A DNA stretch of 64,000 nucleotides from Oscillospiraceae bacterium (GTDB lineage: Bacteria; Bacillota; Clostridia; Oscillospirales; Oscillospiraceae). The notes under the pieces were generated by a model. It did no database searches. It was not told where the DNA came from and saw only the letters and a list, made by a program, of their open reading frames with translations. How positions within the stretch are numbered: the first letter of the stretch is position 1; each line of letters begins with the position of its first letter. Of this stretch, positions 10,734 to 25,700 are shown piece after piece. The DNA lies in assembly GCA_022800215.1 (NCBI GenBank), contig JAAWPV010000072.1:1-64000 (forward strand), written 5' to 3'. The translations under genes were made by a program, and so were the position numbers.

Positions 10734-13700
10734 GTGTTGAAGAAGACAAAGAAAAACCGAATGCGAAGGATAGTGTCCTCGACACTTGCCTTTGCGATGA
10801 CGCTGTCCCTATTCAGCGAAGCCGGTTTCTCCGGGGTAGCTCAAGCTGCCCAGGAGCTCACGTCGCACGCGGATGAGCCTGCTGCGCGGCAGGGAAAGCC
10901 TACGCTGTACATTGACTTCCTCGGCGATAACAGCACATTGTTTACCACCCCTGGAATCGCTGTACCTGGTGAGCGGGACTGGAGTATTGACCAGCACCCT
11001 ACGGATGGCATTTGGAACAAATATAGCCAAGACTCTGAGGTGGGGACCATCTTCTGGGTGGGTGTAGGCATCGATAAGATGACCCTGTTTGAGCTGGCCA
11101 AGGAAGGGAAAGGCCTTTCCGGTTTGGAACTGGGATTCTATTATAATAGTGAATTTGTGGTTCCCTATGTAGGCGGTTCAGTAGATGGGACCACAGTGGG
11201 TACATATAACTGTGATGATCCTGCGGGATATAAGCAGGTGCTGAGTGAAAATATTGCCACCACCAACAGTATCAATCGCTGGAGTGGCAGTAACTACGCC
11301 ATCCGGGAAGCAATACCAAAGATGGAGCAGGTCATTGATCCGGATACTCAGACTACGATTGTGGTCAGGGACCCGGAAAGTGGTGAAGCCAAAATTGTAG
11401 ATATCCCTGAAAGCTGGGATATGCTCTATGTGTCTTTGGAGAAAATTGCAAATCTGGGAGAGAGTGTCAGCAACAGGTTCGCCGATGCCGTAGAGGAAGA
11501 CGACGAAAATACCAACTACGTTATGATGCTCCCCTTCGTTTTGAAGGCTATTGATCCCAATGCAGAGGTATGTTTCCGTCTGGCCCGGAACGCTGCTGTT
11601 TTCAGTATGGGTGGCGGTACTTATGGCGCAGGGACTTATGATGACGATAACAGTACCTCTAGTTTTGGGGCCTGGGAAGGCACTACCCGGACGCCAGGCC
11701 ATAACCTGATGGAAATGTTCAGTTTTGAGGGAGACTTGAACATTTTTACTGGCCGGAATGAGGGAGAGGTTACCTATAAGGCTACCCTGGATCTGCCTAA
11801 CAGCAGTGCCGCCAATAATGCTATATTAAGCGATCCCTTTGGAAACAGTGTTTCGGGGGCAACCCCTGTTGGCAGTCGGGAGATTACCGGGTTGCCTAAT
11901 GGTGTTAAGATGACCCTGGATATTACTGCGGACAGTAGTGTGCAGGGAATCGTAATCGAAATTAAACCGTTACATCCTGAGACCACGGGAACTGTTCTCT
12001 ATTCTCCAGCGGTCACTCCTGTCGTACCTGGACGGTATACCTTCGATATGCCGGCCGATGACGTGACCGTGCGAGTAAAGTTTCTGGTGGACGAAGAGCG
12101 GGAGGACTATACCGCTAAGCTTATTTTGAACAATCCAGACGGCGCTCTGGGCAATACGGCAGAGATGCAGGGAGAGGATAAGAGTGGGGCTCTGAATTCC
12201 ACCGATATGACGGCATCTCCTGTTAAGGACGCCATTTTGGTCAAGAGCGGTAACACTGTCCAAGTCCAAATTAAGGCTCACCCGGATTATGATGTTACGG
12301 TGGACGTAATCAACAGCTTTGATGGTGCTACTCGTACACCGGCTATTCGGAGCCGGACAGATAAGCTCCTGCCTGATCAGAATTGGGAAATAGACTATAC
12401 CTTTGTTATGCCTTCCAATGATGTGGAGGTGCGGGTGAACTATACCCGCAGAGAGGGACATTGGGCCAACCTGGTAGTAGATGAGAATAAAGCTGGCTCT
12501 GAGTTGAATGAAGCGATTCTCTCCTATCAGGATTATAGTAGTGATTTAACGGGCACAAACCCAGTGAAGCGGGAAGTTCGTGTTGACGGTCAAGGCGGCG
12601 ATGAGATACTGGGTACCCCGAACGCCGAGCCCCCGGTGCCGTTGATCCCCGAGGGCCGGACAGTAACGCTGGAGGTAATATGTGATGCTGCCAACGGCTA
12701 TACCGACGCTGATGTTTGGGTCTACAATGCCGATACAAAGGAACTGATGTATTACCTGCCCCTGTCTCCGCTGATGGAGGATGATGGTACGGGAACAGGC
12801 AATATGGTTCCCGTTATGCGGGATGATGGCCAAGGTAATTTGCGGCCGGTATTGACTGCTGAGGTCGCTCAGATGCCTGATCACAATATTCAGGTGGCAG
12901 TAAAATTCAACAAGGGCGGCGAGTTTGATGTGACGCTGGCCGACTTGATCGGAGCAGACAACCGTCCAGGAAATGTAGTGTTGGTTCGGGGTGAGGATGA
13001 ATCCGGTACAACGCATGAAGCTCCTACTGACAGCAACCCCATCAAGGTCAAGTCCAGCAATGAGGTCACAGTGGATATTACCTGTGCACCTGGCTATTCT
13101 GTTAAGACAGTAGAGATTCGAGTGGGGCCGGACAGGAACAATTCAAAGCTGGTCCGGGCCATTACGGCGGCCAACTACCCCACTTGGGATCATAAGTTTA
13201 TTATGCCTGGCGAGGATGTTTGGGTTTTCGTAGAGTATGAAAATCAGAACTATAAGGCTGTCATGGAAATCCAGGAACTTCTGCCTGGTCCGCCTGCTTC
13301 AAGAGTTCCCAGTACAGCAGGCTGTATCATGGCAGATGGAGCCACTGCATGGCTTCCTGCAGGTGGCGCACCGGTCTATGATACTGTTTACAATGCAGAG
13401 GCTGATGCGTTCCGGGGCCAGATCAGTGTCCAGCCCGGCTGGTATATTGCCGATATCATAGTGAAGGGCGATGACAGTAAGAAGGCTTACTCCTACACCT
13501 CCACAGGTGATGGTTATAACAGAGGAAACGGCGCTGGAATTAACGGGTATCCGCCGGTGTATCTGGATCTGACCCAACCGGGCGAGGATGTTCATGTCTA
13601 TATTGTGATGGCCCAAGGCATTCCGCCTGAAGAGCCTCCATATAGTTTGACTTTGGAGATTGACGACAGTGCCAACACGGATGTGCCCCCGGCGGACAAC

Positions 13701-16700
13701 TGGGCTCAAATCGTTGCCATAGACAGTACAACTGTTACGGGCCGTCCTATGGTGAAAAAGGATGCTGACGGTACCGGTGCTGTAGTGACCACAGACTGGC
13801 TCTACCCCGTGATGATGGATCAGTGGGTGACCATTGACGTTCATGCGGATACCGGGTTCAAAGTTGATGATAAGGCCATTTCCATTACGCCCACCGGTGT
13901 GGGTGCTGTTCCTGTGCGCTGGATCGATGGAGATACACTGAAGGTCCGCATACCTGCGAGTAGTATCACCGTGATCATCCCCTTTGTGCCCGATAATCCC
14001 AATCAGCGGGATGATACGGCCACACTGCATATTTCCGGCGATGATGGAATGCCGGGCAATAGAGCCCAAATGACCAATACCAGTGACACGACTCAGCTGC
14101 CTGTAAATACAAACCTGAGGACATTAAAGATCCGCAATGGGGATGTCCTTTCGGTGGATGTGACCACAGAGTCGGGCTACTCCGCTATGGTGACCGCAAA
14201 AACTGGGGGCAATTTGCAGACCTTGGGTACGGTAGATCTGACGGAGAACAATAAGACCTTTACTTTGCCTGTTCTGCCTGGTGATGCGGATGTGTACGTC
14301 ACCTATGTGAAAGGTGAGATTGGCGATAAGCATACGCTGATCCTGCGGGCGGAGGGCCCTGCAGGAGTGAACAGCGGTACGGCGGAACTGAGCGTAAACA
14401 GTGGGACCATTGGCTCTACCGTGAGCAATAGCCCTGCCCATGTGGTCACCCTGTCTGCGCCCAACGATATCGTTCAGGTAGAGGCTACCGCTGAGCCGGG
14501 TTATCAAGTGGATCGGATCGAGTTTATTTGTGCTGGTGGAAGTGTGGCAAACTACAGCGAAGTGAGCTCCAATGACTGGAGCTGGGCCGAGTATGTCTTT
14601 GATATGCCGAATGAACCGCTGGAGGTCGTGGTACATTTTAAAGAAGCTGGAGATCCCGTCAAACATAAGGTGGAAATCTTGCTATGGATGGAGGATGGTA
14701 CGCCGGCACCTGTTGCAGCAGGTGATGCAGGGTTTATTGTTGGCGGTATCAAGCAGAATCTTTACTCTATGCTGGTAAACGAGCGGTCGTCTGTAAGTGT
14801 CTGGGGGCACGCTAACGACGGTTACCGGATCAAGCAGGCAACTGTAACACCTGCACCTCTGGGTATTGCTCCGTGGATGAGTGGAGGCTTTGTGGATGTT
14901 ACCATTGGTTTTACTATGCCGCAGGCTGACTGCCAGGTCAACATTTACTTTGAGAAGGTTTGGCCTGACGATGCGGATCATGAGGTCACACTGAAGGTAA
15001 ATGACCCCCTGAATGTATCTGGAAACGCAGCTCAAATGACCAACAGCAATACGGCTGTTTCCACCCGGTTGCTGACCGGTGTGGATCAGGACAGCCTGAA
15101 CGCCAAGCAGAATGACCCCCTGGATGTAAATGTTCAGGTGGCGGCCGGTTATACCTATGATGTGGAAATCATGGATATTGACGGCAACTCCTTGCGTTCT
15201 CTCCAGGATGAATATACCAGTCAGGGCTTCCAGTTCCCCATGCCCTTGAAAAATGTAATTGTGGAAGTTATCTTCCGGCCCATTGACCCAGAAAAGGATT
15301 ATCATAAGGCAAAGCTGATTTATGAGGATATAGCAGTAAATCCCGGTTGGACTGTCCCCGCCGATACCCACGGTACTGCTACCATCAAGAGCGATGATGT
15401 GGTGGGGGATACCACCAACTATCCTAAAGTAGCGCAGACCAGTGCGCATGAGGGTACGGTACAATATCTGCTAAAAACTAAGACGGTACAGGTAGAGCTT
15501 GTACCGGAACTGGGCTATATCCCCATCCTATCGGTAATGAAGGCATCTGGAGGTATCATTGACTACGTAAAACCACTAGCAGAGAATGGTGGCGTGTATA
15601 CCACCAGCTTTACCATGCAGGATGATGACGCAGAAGTTCATGTACAGTTTGTGCTTCAGCCGCCCGAGGGGGAGCAGTGGGTCACGCTGAATGTTACCGG
15701 CCCTGTTGGCAGTGGCAGTGCTACACTGAGCAACAGTCACGGTGCCCATGACGTGGATAAGGGTACAACCACTGTGACAGTCAACGGAACGAGGACAGAG
15801 GTGGCTGGCCAGCCTGGTGAAACAATGACCGTTTTGACGGCTCCGACTTCCAATGATTATACGGTGGATTATGTGGAAGTTACCGATGCCACTGGAACTA
15901 CCATCCTATTGCCCAGCACGCCCAACAGCTATAGCTTCCCCATGCCTGCTCCGCTGCCAAATGATCCCGTCACGGTTACTGTGGTATTCAAAGAGTGGTC
16001 AGATGAGGACGATAATCTGGAAGCCGAACTGGTGGTCAATGACGGCGGAGATTCGGGCAATACCGCTAAGCTGCGGACCGATGCCGGTGTGGGTACAGTA
16101 GTTACACCCGACCGCCATATTACCGACCTAAAGCAGAATCATTTTGTCTATGTGGATTTGACCACAATGCCCAGTTATACTGTAAAGATTACCATGAATG
16201 GTACGGATGTTACCAAATCGGTAGTGGAACAGGGCGGCTTCTATATGCCGGCCAATGATGTACTGGTTTATGTGGAGTTCGGTCCTGATAATCGGACCCA
16301 ATACGACGTAAGCCTGACGGTAACTCACGCCACCGGAGATCCGCAGAATATAAACAACAGAGCCACGCTGGAAACGCCGCTGACGGCAGCTCAGACGACT
16401 TATGATGACAGCGGTGTCACCCTGTGGGCCAAGGCTCGGGCGGATGCTACCGGTGCGGATACGGTAACCATCACGGTAGATAAAGACACAACCTCGGGCA
16501 AAATCTACACAGTGGAGGTCCAAACCATCAGTGGCAGTACGGTCCAAAATCTGACTGCCGGTGCCGATGGAAAAACCTATACATTCTCCATGCCCACAGG
16601 AAATGTGGATGTAGTGGTGACATTTAAGGAGGGAGAACCGGGAGAATATCCCGTGACACTGCACCTGCTGGATGGCGATTATAATGAACTGGTCCCCACC

Positions 16701-19700
16701 AGTCCGCTGCTGGAGCAGTTGGTGAATAACTATGTGAAGTGGAATACCAATCAAACAGTTATCGATGCAACAGCGCATCAAATGACCATCCAGGCCAAAT
16801 ATACAGAGGCGGTGGAGGTTCATGCTGTGGCGGCTGCAGATCCCGCTTTGGGATACATTCGGGAAGCATACGCCATGTATGGTAATCAGCCCGCCATTAT
16901 GTTGCCGGTGTTCACAGATCCAGACGATCCTGTAGGTACGCTGGGAACAAAGACGGACCGTTATGAGACCACGGTAACACCGAACCTTTTGGTGGAGAGT
17001 ACATTCTACTTTACGATGCAGCCTGGCCCGGTGGATGTTTACATTGTACTGGATCATGTGAACAATGCACCGGAGACTCCGGAGTATACTGCTGCACTGA
17101 CAGTGACCGGCCCGGCTGGCGAACCTGTCGGTGCGGCGGGTCAAGCTACCCTGACACACAGCGGCGGACCGGATCAGGTTGTGGTAGAGAGCAATGAGCG
17201 CTTCTACGACCCTGCTGCGACGGGAACCAAGATCAACACAGTTACGGCGAAGGAAGGGGAAACTCTGACTGCTGAAGTGGTAGTCAAATATGGCTATCAA
17301 GTAAGCACTGTTACAGTGTCCCCCTTGGATATTCCGCTGAATCCCGATTCGATAACATCCCAGGGCAACGGAGATATGGTCTACACCTATACCATGCCCG
17401 CCAATGACATTGCTATCAATGTCACTTTGGAGAGAGATCCAGAGGTGGACTTTTATGAAGTGACCCTTCGGCTGGACAACAAGGGTGTGACTACGAATAC
17501 CGCCAAGGTGTCTTATGATGTATATCAGGCTGTTGCCGATGGAGAACATTTCCCAGTGCCTGAGACTCGGACCGTGACGATAGAGGCTGAGGCAGATGCA
17601 GCTTACTATATCAAGCGCGTCTATGGCAAGATGGAAGATGGTTCGTTCGTAATGCTGACGATGCTGGATCCTGCGGGCCGCACTAATGGGTTCCAGAACC
17701 TGGGCTATGGTATAGAGCAATCCTCCGGAAAGGCTACGTTCGTTATGCCTGCTGGAGATGTAGATGTATTTGTAGAGTTCGAAAGCGATGATATCCCGCC
17801 CAGTGGTGATTATACTGCCATTGTAACTATGCACGATACAGACCCCAAAAAGTCTGGCAGCAGCTGGGTGGAGATGGTCCGTGAGAAAACTACGGCGCCA
17901 ACTTCCGTTACAGCTAAGAGTGACAGTATTAGCAGTGACCCCCTTAGTGTGGATGAGTCGGAAAAGATCAAGTTGATTCTTCACATCGCAGACGGTTATG
18001 AGTTGGACTACATTCGTGTTACACCGCCTCCGGCCAATGTAGATTTGGATACTGTACCGCCCAGTGATATTGTGGAGGTCCGGGATCTGGGTAACGACGA
18101 GTATGAATTTACTATGCCTGCCCATGATGTGGGCGTTGTGATCTACCTGAAAGAGGCAGAGGTCAAGACTTATACTGCCACGTTGGAGATTGTGGACCAT
18201 AGCAGCGCCTTGAATAACCGGGTGAATATGCAGGCAAAGGGTAATACTCAGGTTGCCAGCATCAACGGAGATCAGATCACTGACCTGACAGGCACAGAAA
18301 CGGTGACTACAACTGTAATGCCTGAAGATTCCAATGTAACAGTTACAGCGGTGCTGGCGACAGACAGTCATGGTTCGCAGATGCTGCCAAACAACGGCGG
18401 AACCTATCGCTACGATATGGATAGCGAAGATGTGACGATAACTGTAGTCATGGATAATGCCGGCATGGAGCAGCCGCTCCATGTGGTGAATGTGGTGAAA
18501 GTTGGGGATGACGCCAGGACACAGAACAGTGCTGGTATTGTAAATGTCTCCAATGCCGCTTTGGTCCACGGGAATATCTGGACCGGAGCCTACGAAAAGA
18601 ACGAGCTCCGGGTGGATGTAACTACCGAGAGCAATTATGTTGTGGAAATCAAAGCAAAAGATGAAGCCGGAAATGAAGTGTCGGTCCTCCAGGTAGGGAC
18701 TACGGGCATAGTTACCGGCTACCTTACCATGCCCGAAGAGCCCACTGGCAATGTGACTGTCACTGTGACCTACGCCCCGGAAAAACCGGATGAATGGGAC
18801 TGGGAGAACGACCTGACCTTGAAAGCAGAAGATCATGGTGGTTTGTCTGACAACCGGGCAGATGCCACAGCACCGGGGGTCGCGCTTCATGTGGATGGCG
18901 CCGATGATACGGATATGGCCAATAATGTGGAGGCGGATACTAAATTTGGGTTGACCACGAATATAGCCGGTGGTTATTATGTAGAGAAAACAGAAATGAC
19001 TTACGGCAGTGCATCTGTTGCAGTTACAGGTGGGCAGTTCTCTATGCCGACAGAAAATGCTGTAGTTACTGTTACATACAAAGAGGGTGTCCGTACCCCC
19101 AGACCTTATGACAGACATTATGATGCCAGTCATACCGAGTACATTGAAGGCTATTTGGGCCAGTCGGTTACAGGTCAGCCCAGTGCGGAGAATCTGGGCA
19201 GTAACCAGGCCAGGATTCAGGTGCCCAACCTTTATGACGGAACATACTACGATGCCGTTGATGTGGAATATCGCCTCTACATTAAGGAAAACGGTGGCTA
19301 TACGCAGTTGCAACTGGGAGTGGACTACGACGTGGTTCAGGGCCCTGATGACTATACACATACAGAAAGTGACGGCGATTGGACCGGTCAGACATTTATC
19401 ATCCGCAGCATGAAGGGGGAGAGCTCCCTGACAGAGCGGTTGGTAAACGGCGGTGTGCTGTATATTACCGCTCAGTATACGGAGACGGACGATTCCGGTG
19501 TACTTAAGTATCAGGAGAGTGAATATGTAGATGTAGTGCTGGCTCCTTCGCCTGACAGAGGGAAGCATACGGCCACTTTGCATATTGTGGATACCAGCGG
19601 TATTCCTGGTAATCAGGTTTGGATGAGCGATGGGACTACAACTGTGACCAATCATGGTGACCGGATTATGGGCCTGCAGGGTGATGAGTTGATCCGCACT

Positions 19701-22700
19701 GTAGCCAGCGCCGCCCCTGGTGCCCGGATCGCCGCAGTGACGGCCACTGATAGTTCTGGTACGAGCCATTTGATTCGTGTCCCCGGCGATGTGGATCGGT
19801 TCCCCTACTACATGCTGGGCGAGGATGTTATTATTACAGTCTATTTCAGCACAGAAGAGGAAGATCCTGATCCTGAGAACCTACCCCGGTATATTGCGGC
19901 GGTGACCAAAACCGGAGAATATGCTGTGTCCGGCAACGAAGCAACAATTCAGAATGGTGTTCGAAACGATTTGGCTCGGGGCGTTATCTGGGCAGAAGGT
20001 TTTGAAGGCGACGGCATGGTGTTGGATGTGGATGTTGCTGCCGGATATTATGCTACAATTACTGCGGTAAATATGGGAGATCCCACCAAGACGGTAGATG
20101 TGATTGCCATGGGGGTGGGTCCCGGAGTAACTCACTTCCAGGGGCTGCTGTCCATCCCTGTCCCCGGTGCTGATGTGCAGATCACAGTTCACTTTAGTAA
20201 GGAACTTCCGCCTGAAATCAAGACGGAGAATGATTTGACTCTCCAGGTGGTCAACCATGAGGAGGAGGCTGCCAATACCGCTACCGCCATCCAGCAAACA
20301 GATACTTCGGTGAAGATGACTGTCCTTGGCTCTGCAACGGCCAGCGATACTACAGCCACTTTGACGGATGTGGTTGTAGGCAGCAACTTTGATCTGACGA
20401 CAGGCGTAGCCGTTGGCTATCATGTGAAGGAAGTGCGTCAGACGGTTTACGCTGCCGATGGCGTGACAGCTTTGACGCCGCCGCTTATCCTGACCTTGGA
20501 TTCCATGGGGGCAGGTAATTTCACCATGCCTCTGGGCAAGAGCTTGGTGGAAGTGGAGTTTGAGAATAAAATCCAGATGCCCAGGCCCTTTGATCCCCAG
20601 AATCGGCCGATAACAGGGGACGATGCTCCTGCCACTCAGGAGGGTTATTTGCGGGGCGATGGCCTTGTGGACGACAGCACGAAGATGCGTTACGCTACCA
20701 TCTTTATGCCTACTTTGTGGGAGCGTGGAGAGGAAGATGCAGAGGCTTCGGGTACCTATGCTGATGTGTTCTATGATTCTGGCGACGATTCTGCGAGTGA
20801 TTTCGCCGCAGCAAACTATACCTTCTACTGGAAAGATATTTATGGCGCCTATCATGCTCTGGCAGAGGGAACTGATTACTCTCTCACTGCCCGGGCGGTG
20901 TCTGCCCCCGATCCCTTGGTCTATAACGATGGAACAAGAGATTATGTGGGCTATGAGTTTACCATTACCGCACTGGTGAAGAACAGTATTCTGGATTACT
21001 ATCTGAAAGAGGGTGGTATCCTCTATGTTACTGCCAGTGACAAGGATACTTCTGCCGCCGGAAAGGGCGAGAGCGCTAAGACGGAGATTTGTATCCAGCC
21101 CACCTATACTGCAACGTTGCTCTACACGCCTGATGGCACGGCCGCGACTCTGACTGCGGACGGAGATACCAGCAAGCAGGTTACCATCCATGGAGATACC
21201 ATCAAGGGTCTTCACGGTGGGGAAGTGTTGTCTGTAGACAACATTACGCCGGCTACGGGTAAAGTGCTGGTGGGCGTGGTCGTGACTGAAACAGACAGCG
21301 GGAATACTACCAATGCTGTAGAGACAGCGACAGGGGCCGGCGTATTCGAAAGCACGATGCCCGAGGCGGATGTCAATGTCCAGGTAGTATTTCAGGATGA
21401 GAATGATCCCTTGGGAGATATGTACATCGCTACGGTAACAAAGGTAAATGATGATGGGTATGCCAATAACAATGCCACTATCTTGAACCAGACGGTGAAT
21501 GTTCCGGCGACAAACAAGGGCGATATATGGACCGGCGCTTATGAAGGAAATGAGATCCTAGTACATACGACTACAGAACGGGATTACTATGTAGATTCCG
21601 TTGTGATGGTCCGGCTGGATAAGGCAGAGGGCGATCCTGACCGGAAGACCGAACTGTGGCCTTTGGCGGGTAACAATTATCGTATTGAATCTATGCCCCC
21701 CTCCGATGTGAATATCATTGTGACCTACACTACCGATCCTCCGGAACCCAATGAGTTGACCCTGACTACCACAGGGACGGATAATAAGACTGGTAACAGT
21801 GCCACTTTGACTCCGGATGGCATGGCCGGAGTGACCATCGACGGGCGGGATACCAGCCTGCGAGTGCCTGACAGCAGCACCAAGGTGGCTGTGGACACCC
21901 TTTTGACACTGGAGACTGCCGCTGCTGCGGGTTATCATGTGGAAAGTGCTGTTATGGTGCTGAAGATGGGCGGCAGGACTTTGACCATCGACATCCCTCT
22001 GACGGATGGCGTGTCACTGCCCCTGCCCCAAATGCCCAGAACGGAAACGGAAGTGATCGTGACTTATGCGCCGGGAGAGCAGACGGCTCGGCCCTATGAC
22101 CCGGCTCATGCCAACGATTTCACTGCTGCATACCATCACAACAGCGCTGCTGATCAAAGCGAGACCCATCAGGACGGATGGATTTTGGCTACGGCGACGG
22201 GAAGCGATAGCTTCCGAGTGGTGGTACCTGTCCTCCATAACAAAAAGGATAATGCCCATCATCTGTTCAATGCCGGTGACAATGATGAGCAGCCGGAGTA
22301 TACACTCTATTGGAAGAACAATATCGGTCAGTTCCAGGTTTTGAACAACAATGATATCACCATGTCCAACGGTACTCTTGTGCCCAATGCATACAGCTAC
22401 GGCGGGGTGGACTATGACGGCTACAGCTTTGATGTGACCGTCCGCCGGGACGTGCAGAGTATGGGTACTCTGTGGGGTGGTTATACCCTGATGGAATATC
22501 TGGCCAACGGGGGTTCCATCTACATTACCGCCACCGGCACTGCCGCCGACGCCAAGGAGAGCGAGAAGACTGAGGTGGTTATCCCTGAGACGGAAGAGAC
22601 CTTCAAGCTCACCATGGTGATGGTTAACGGCGATGGTGTGGGCTATACGCCCGCTACCACCGGGTGGCTGCCGGGATTTGTGTATCCCACTGTGTCCAAT

Positions 22701-25700
22701 CCCGCCCATGTGACGGTGAAGGGACAGGTGGAGGTGCTGCCTGGCTGGTCTATCAAATCCATTTGGGCGGAGAATGAGGCCGGAAACACCGGTTATCCGG
22801 TTACCTACAGTGGCAACGGTTACAATAACGGCGGGGGAGACATAGTGGACATCAGCCTGGTCCAGCAAGAGGAGGACATGAAGGTGTTCATCCTCCTGGA
22901 GAAGGGTCCTGTTCCCCAATATGGCCTTACTCTGGCCGTGGAGGATGCTGCGGCCAATGACAATAACTGGGCCCAGATCGTCAGTGTAGACGGTGCTGAT
23001 GTGTCCCGCCCCAAGGTTACGGAGAATGGCACTGCACCCGATGTGACTGAGGACCAACTCAATTATGTGGAGCCCAATACATGGGTGCTGGTGGAAGTCC
23101 ATCCCGACATTGACTATGTAGTGGATACGGTTACTGTGACGCCGTCCGGTATGGGCGTGGCTCCTGTTTGGGTGGACAATACCCACTTCAAGATCTATCA
23201 GCCCGGCGGACATCCCACTGTAACGGTGAAGTTTGTTCCCGGCAAGGAGCGAAACAATAAAGTTACGCTCCATATTGACAGCTTGAACGGTGCTTCCGGT
23301 ACTGCCAGCGTGACCAACGTCACCAGCGGTGCACCTGGTATTAGCACCGATGATGTCAGTACGCCCATTCAGACCGGTGATCAGTTGGATATTCTGGTGG
23401 TGCCGACTGCCTATGCCAGAGTCACCGTAACGAATGGCGGCAACTCTACTACCTGGACCACCGCAACGATTTCCGAGACCATTGCCCAGACATTGGCGGC
23501 TCTTCCCGGCGATGCGGATGTGTACGTTACGTTCAGCACACAGCCCTTCACAGAACCCACCCTGATCGTGAATGCTACAGGTCCTGCGGCCTCCGGCGCC
23601 GCCGATGTGACGGCGGTAGGGACGGCTCGGGGCACGGTGAGTGCTGCCCCAGGCGGCAACAGCATGAGCACCAATGTCACTCCTGACGGTAAGGTGGAGA
23701 TCACTCTCCGGCCTGCTGATAACTATACGGTCAGCGTGACCTTTGGCGATCCCTCCATCATTACGCCCAAATGGACCACGGTGGGGGGGAACCAGGTGCT
23801 GTCCTTTGACATGCCGGATGCGCCTGCCTTTGTGGTGGATATCGTCTTCGAAGAGGGCCCCATTCCTACCCGGACAGTCAACGTGGTGTCTCAACTGACC
23901 GACGGCACTCCGGCCAACCCGGCCACCCAGGGTGACGCCCAGTTTGTGGATGCTACAGGCACTCAGCTGGGGTATTCCCAGGTGGTCCAGGTGGGCGATC
24001 ATCTGAAGATCCACGCAGTGGCCCGTGGAAATTATCAGATCAAGGAAGTGCGAATTAGTGCGGCCGGTGTGACATTGACAGAGAGCGGCACTTGGGTAAA
24101 CCGTTTCATTGAATTTGATATGCCCAACATGGACAATGTCCTTGTTACTGTGGTGTTTGAGTCTTCTGATGAGAATCAGGCCGTTCTTCGTGTTCATGAC
24201 GCAGGCGCTTTGACGCCGGCGGATGACTACTCGGTGCTGGTCAATAGGATGCCTGCGGTGTTTGTCCTCACAGGCCAGGTCTTTGCGCCCAACATGGAGA
24301 GCATTCCCGCGCAGGCGGGAGATCTGCTGTCCCTGGAGATCCACGGCATGGACGCTACCACCACCGCCGACGTGGTCATCACGGACTATGACGGCAATCA
24401 GCTGGTGGCCAATGTGGACTATTTCTGGGGGACCAGCAGCACCGATCCAGACGTAAGATATATCACCACGCTCATGCGCGCTCCTGTTTTGTACTTTGAT
24501 GTGACCTACAGGTCCTGGAAGCCTGAGGATGATCTGAAGGCCACGCTGGACTATGACGAGGGGACCGTACAGATTGATTCTGACACCATTAGAGGGGCCA
24601 CGCTGACGGCAACAGGTGATGGGCAGAAACTGGAGCCTCTCTCCACTGGGGACTTGGTGAAAGTGACCATCACCGCCCCTGTAGGGAAGATGCCCATCAT
24701 TAATATCTTGGGCGATACCACCCATAACCCCACGATTTACGCCCCCGATCCTCTGCAGTATACCCCCGATCCCACCGGGGCTACCGGCGGCACCTATTAT
24801 ACCACCTTCAACATGCAGGAGGAGGACGTGACGGTGGAGGTCCGCTACGGACCTGTTCCGCCGCCCAATGAGAGGTATGTGAAGCTGACCGTCAGCGGTC
24901 CGGTCGGCTCCGGCGACGCAAGGCTGAGCGATACCAGAAATACCCATACCACGCCCGACCCTGTTCTGGCAGGGGACTGGGGTATCATGACGGCCCAGCT
25001 TGGAGATACCATGACCATCACCACCAATCCGGCTGCCGGCTATGTGGTGACCAAGGTGGAAGCGACAGGTGAGTCCGGCAGCATCACGGTGGCCCCGACA
25101 GCACCCAGCAGTGGAAGCACTTATACCTTCCAGATGCCGACGGCTATGTCCGACGGTGCCACCGTTGACGTTGTGGTCACCATTGAGAAAGCCAGGACGG
25201 ACCTGCGGGTGGACTTGAGGAAGATTGATCCTGCGGGCAAGGCGGGCAATATGACCTGGCTGGAGCATACCACCGGTGTGGCGGACGACTGGGATATCAG
25301 TAATCCGAAGGGGCAGGACGTGATCGGCATCGCTGACCTGACAGCCGGCGATTCGGTGACGGTGCAGGTAAAACTGGAGTCGGGCTTCAAAGCGGAGCTC
25401 TATCACGATGGTATTCTTCAGATGACGCTGACTATGGACGGGGTATATACCTTCCATATGCCCAACGCCGACTCGGTGGTCCAGGTGAAGTATATCGAGG
25501 ACTCTGTGATTTACTACGATATCACCATGGACGTGGTGCCTGACAGTGCGGTTGCCGATCCCACTTATGATGCGGGCAACCGGGCTTCCATCAGTGTGTC
25601 CTCCGGCGCTTCCGCCGGACCCATCAACGGCGCGGAGGCCCCCGTGACCGTCCGTGGCACCCAGTATGACCAGGTAACCATTTCGGTGACGGCTCAGGAT

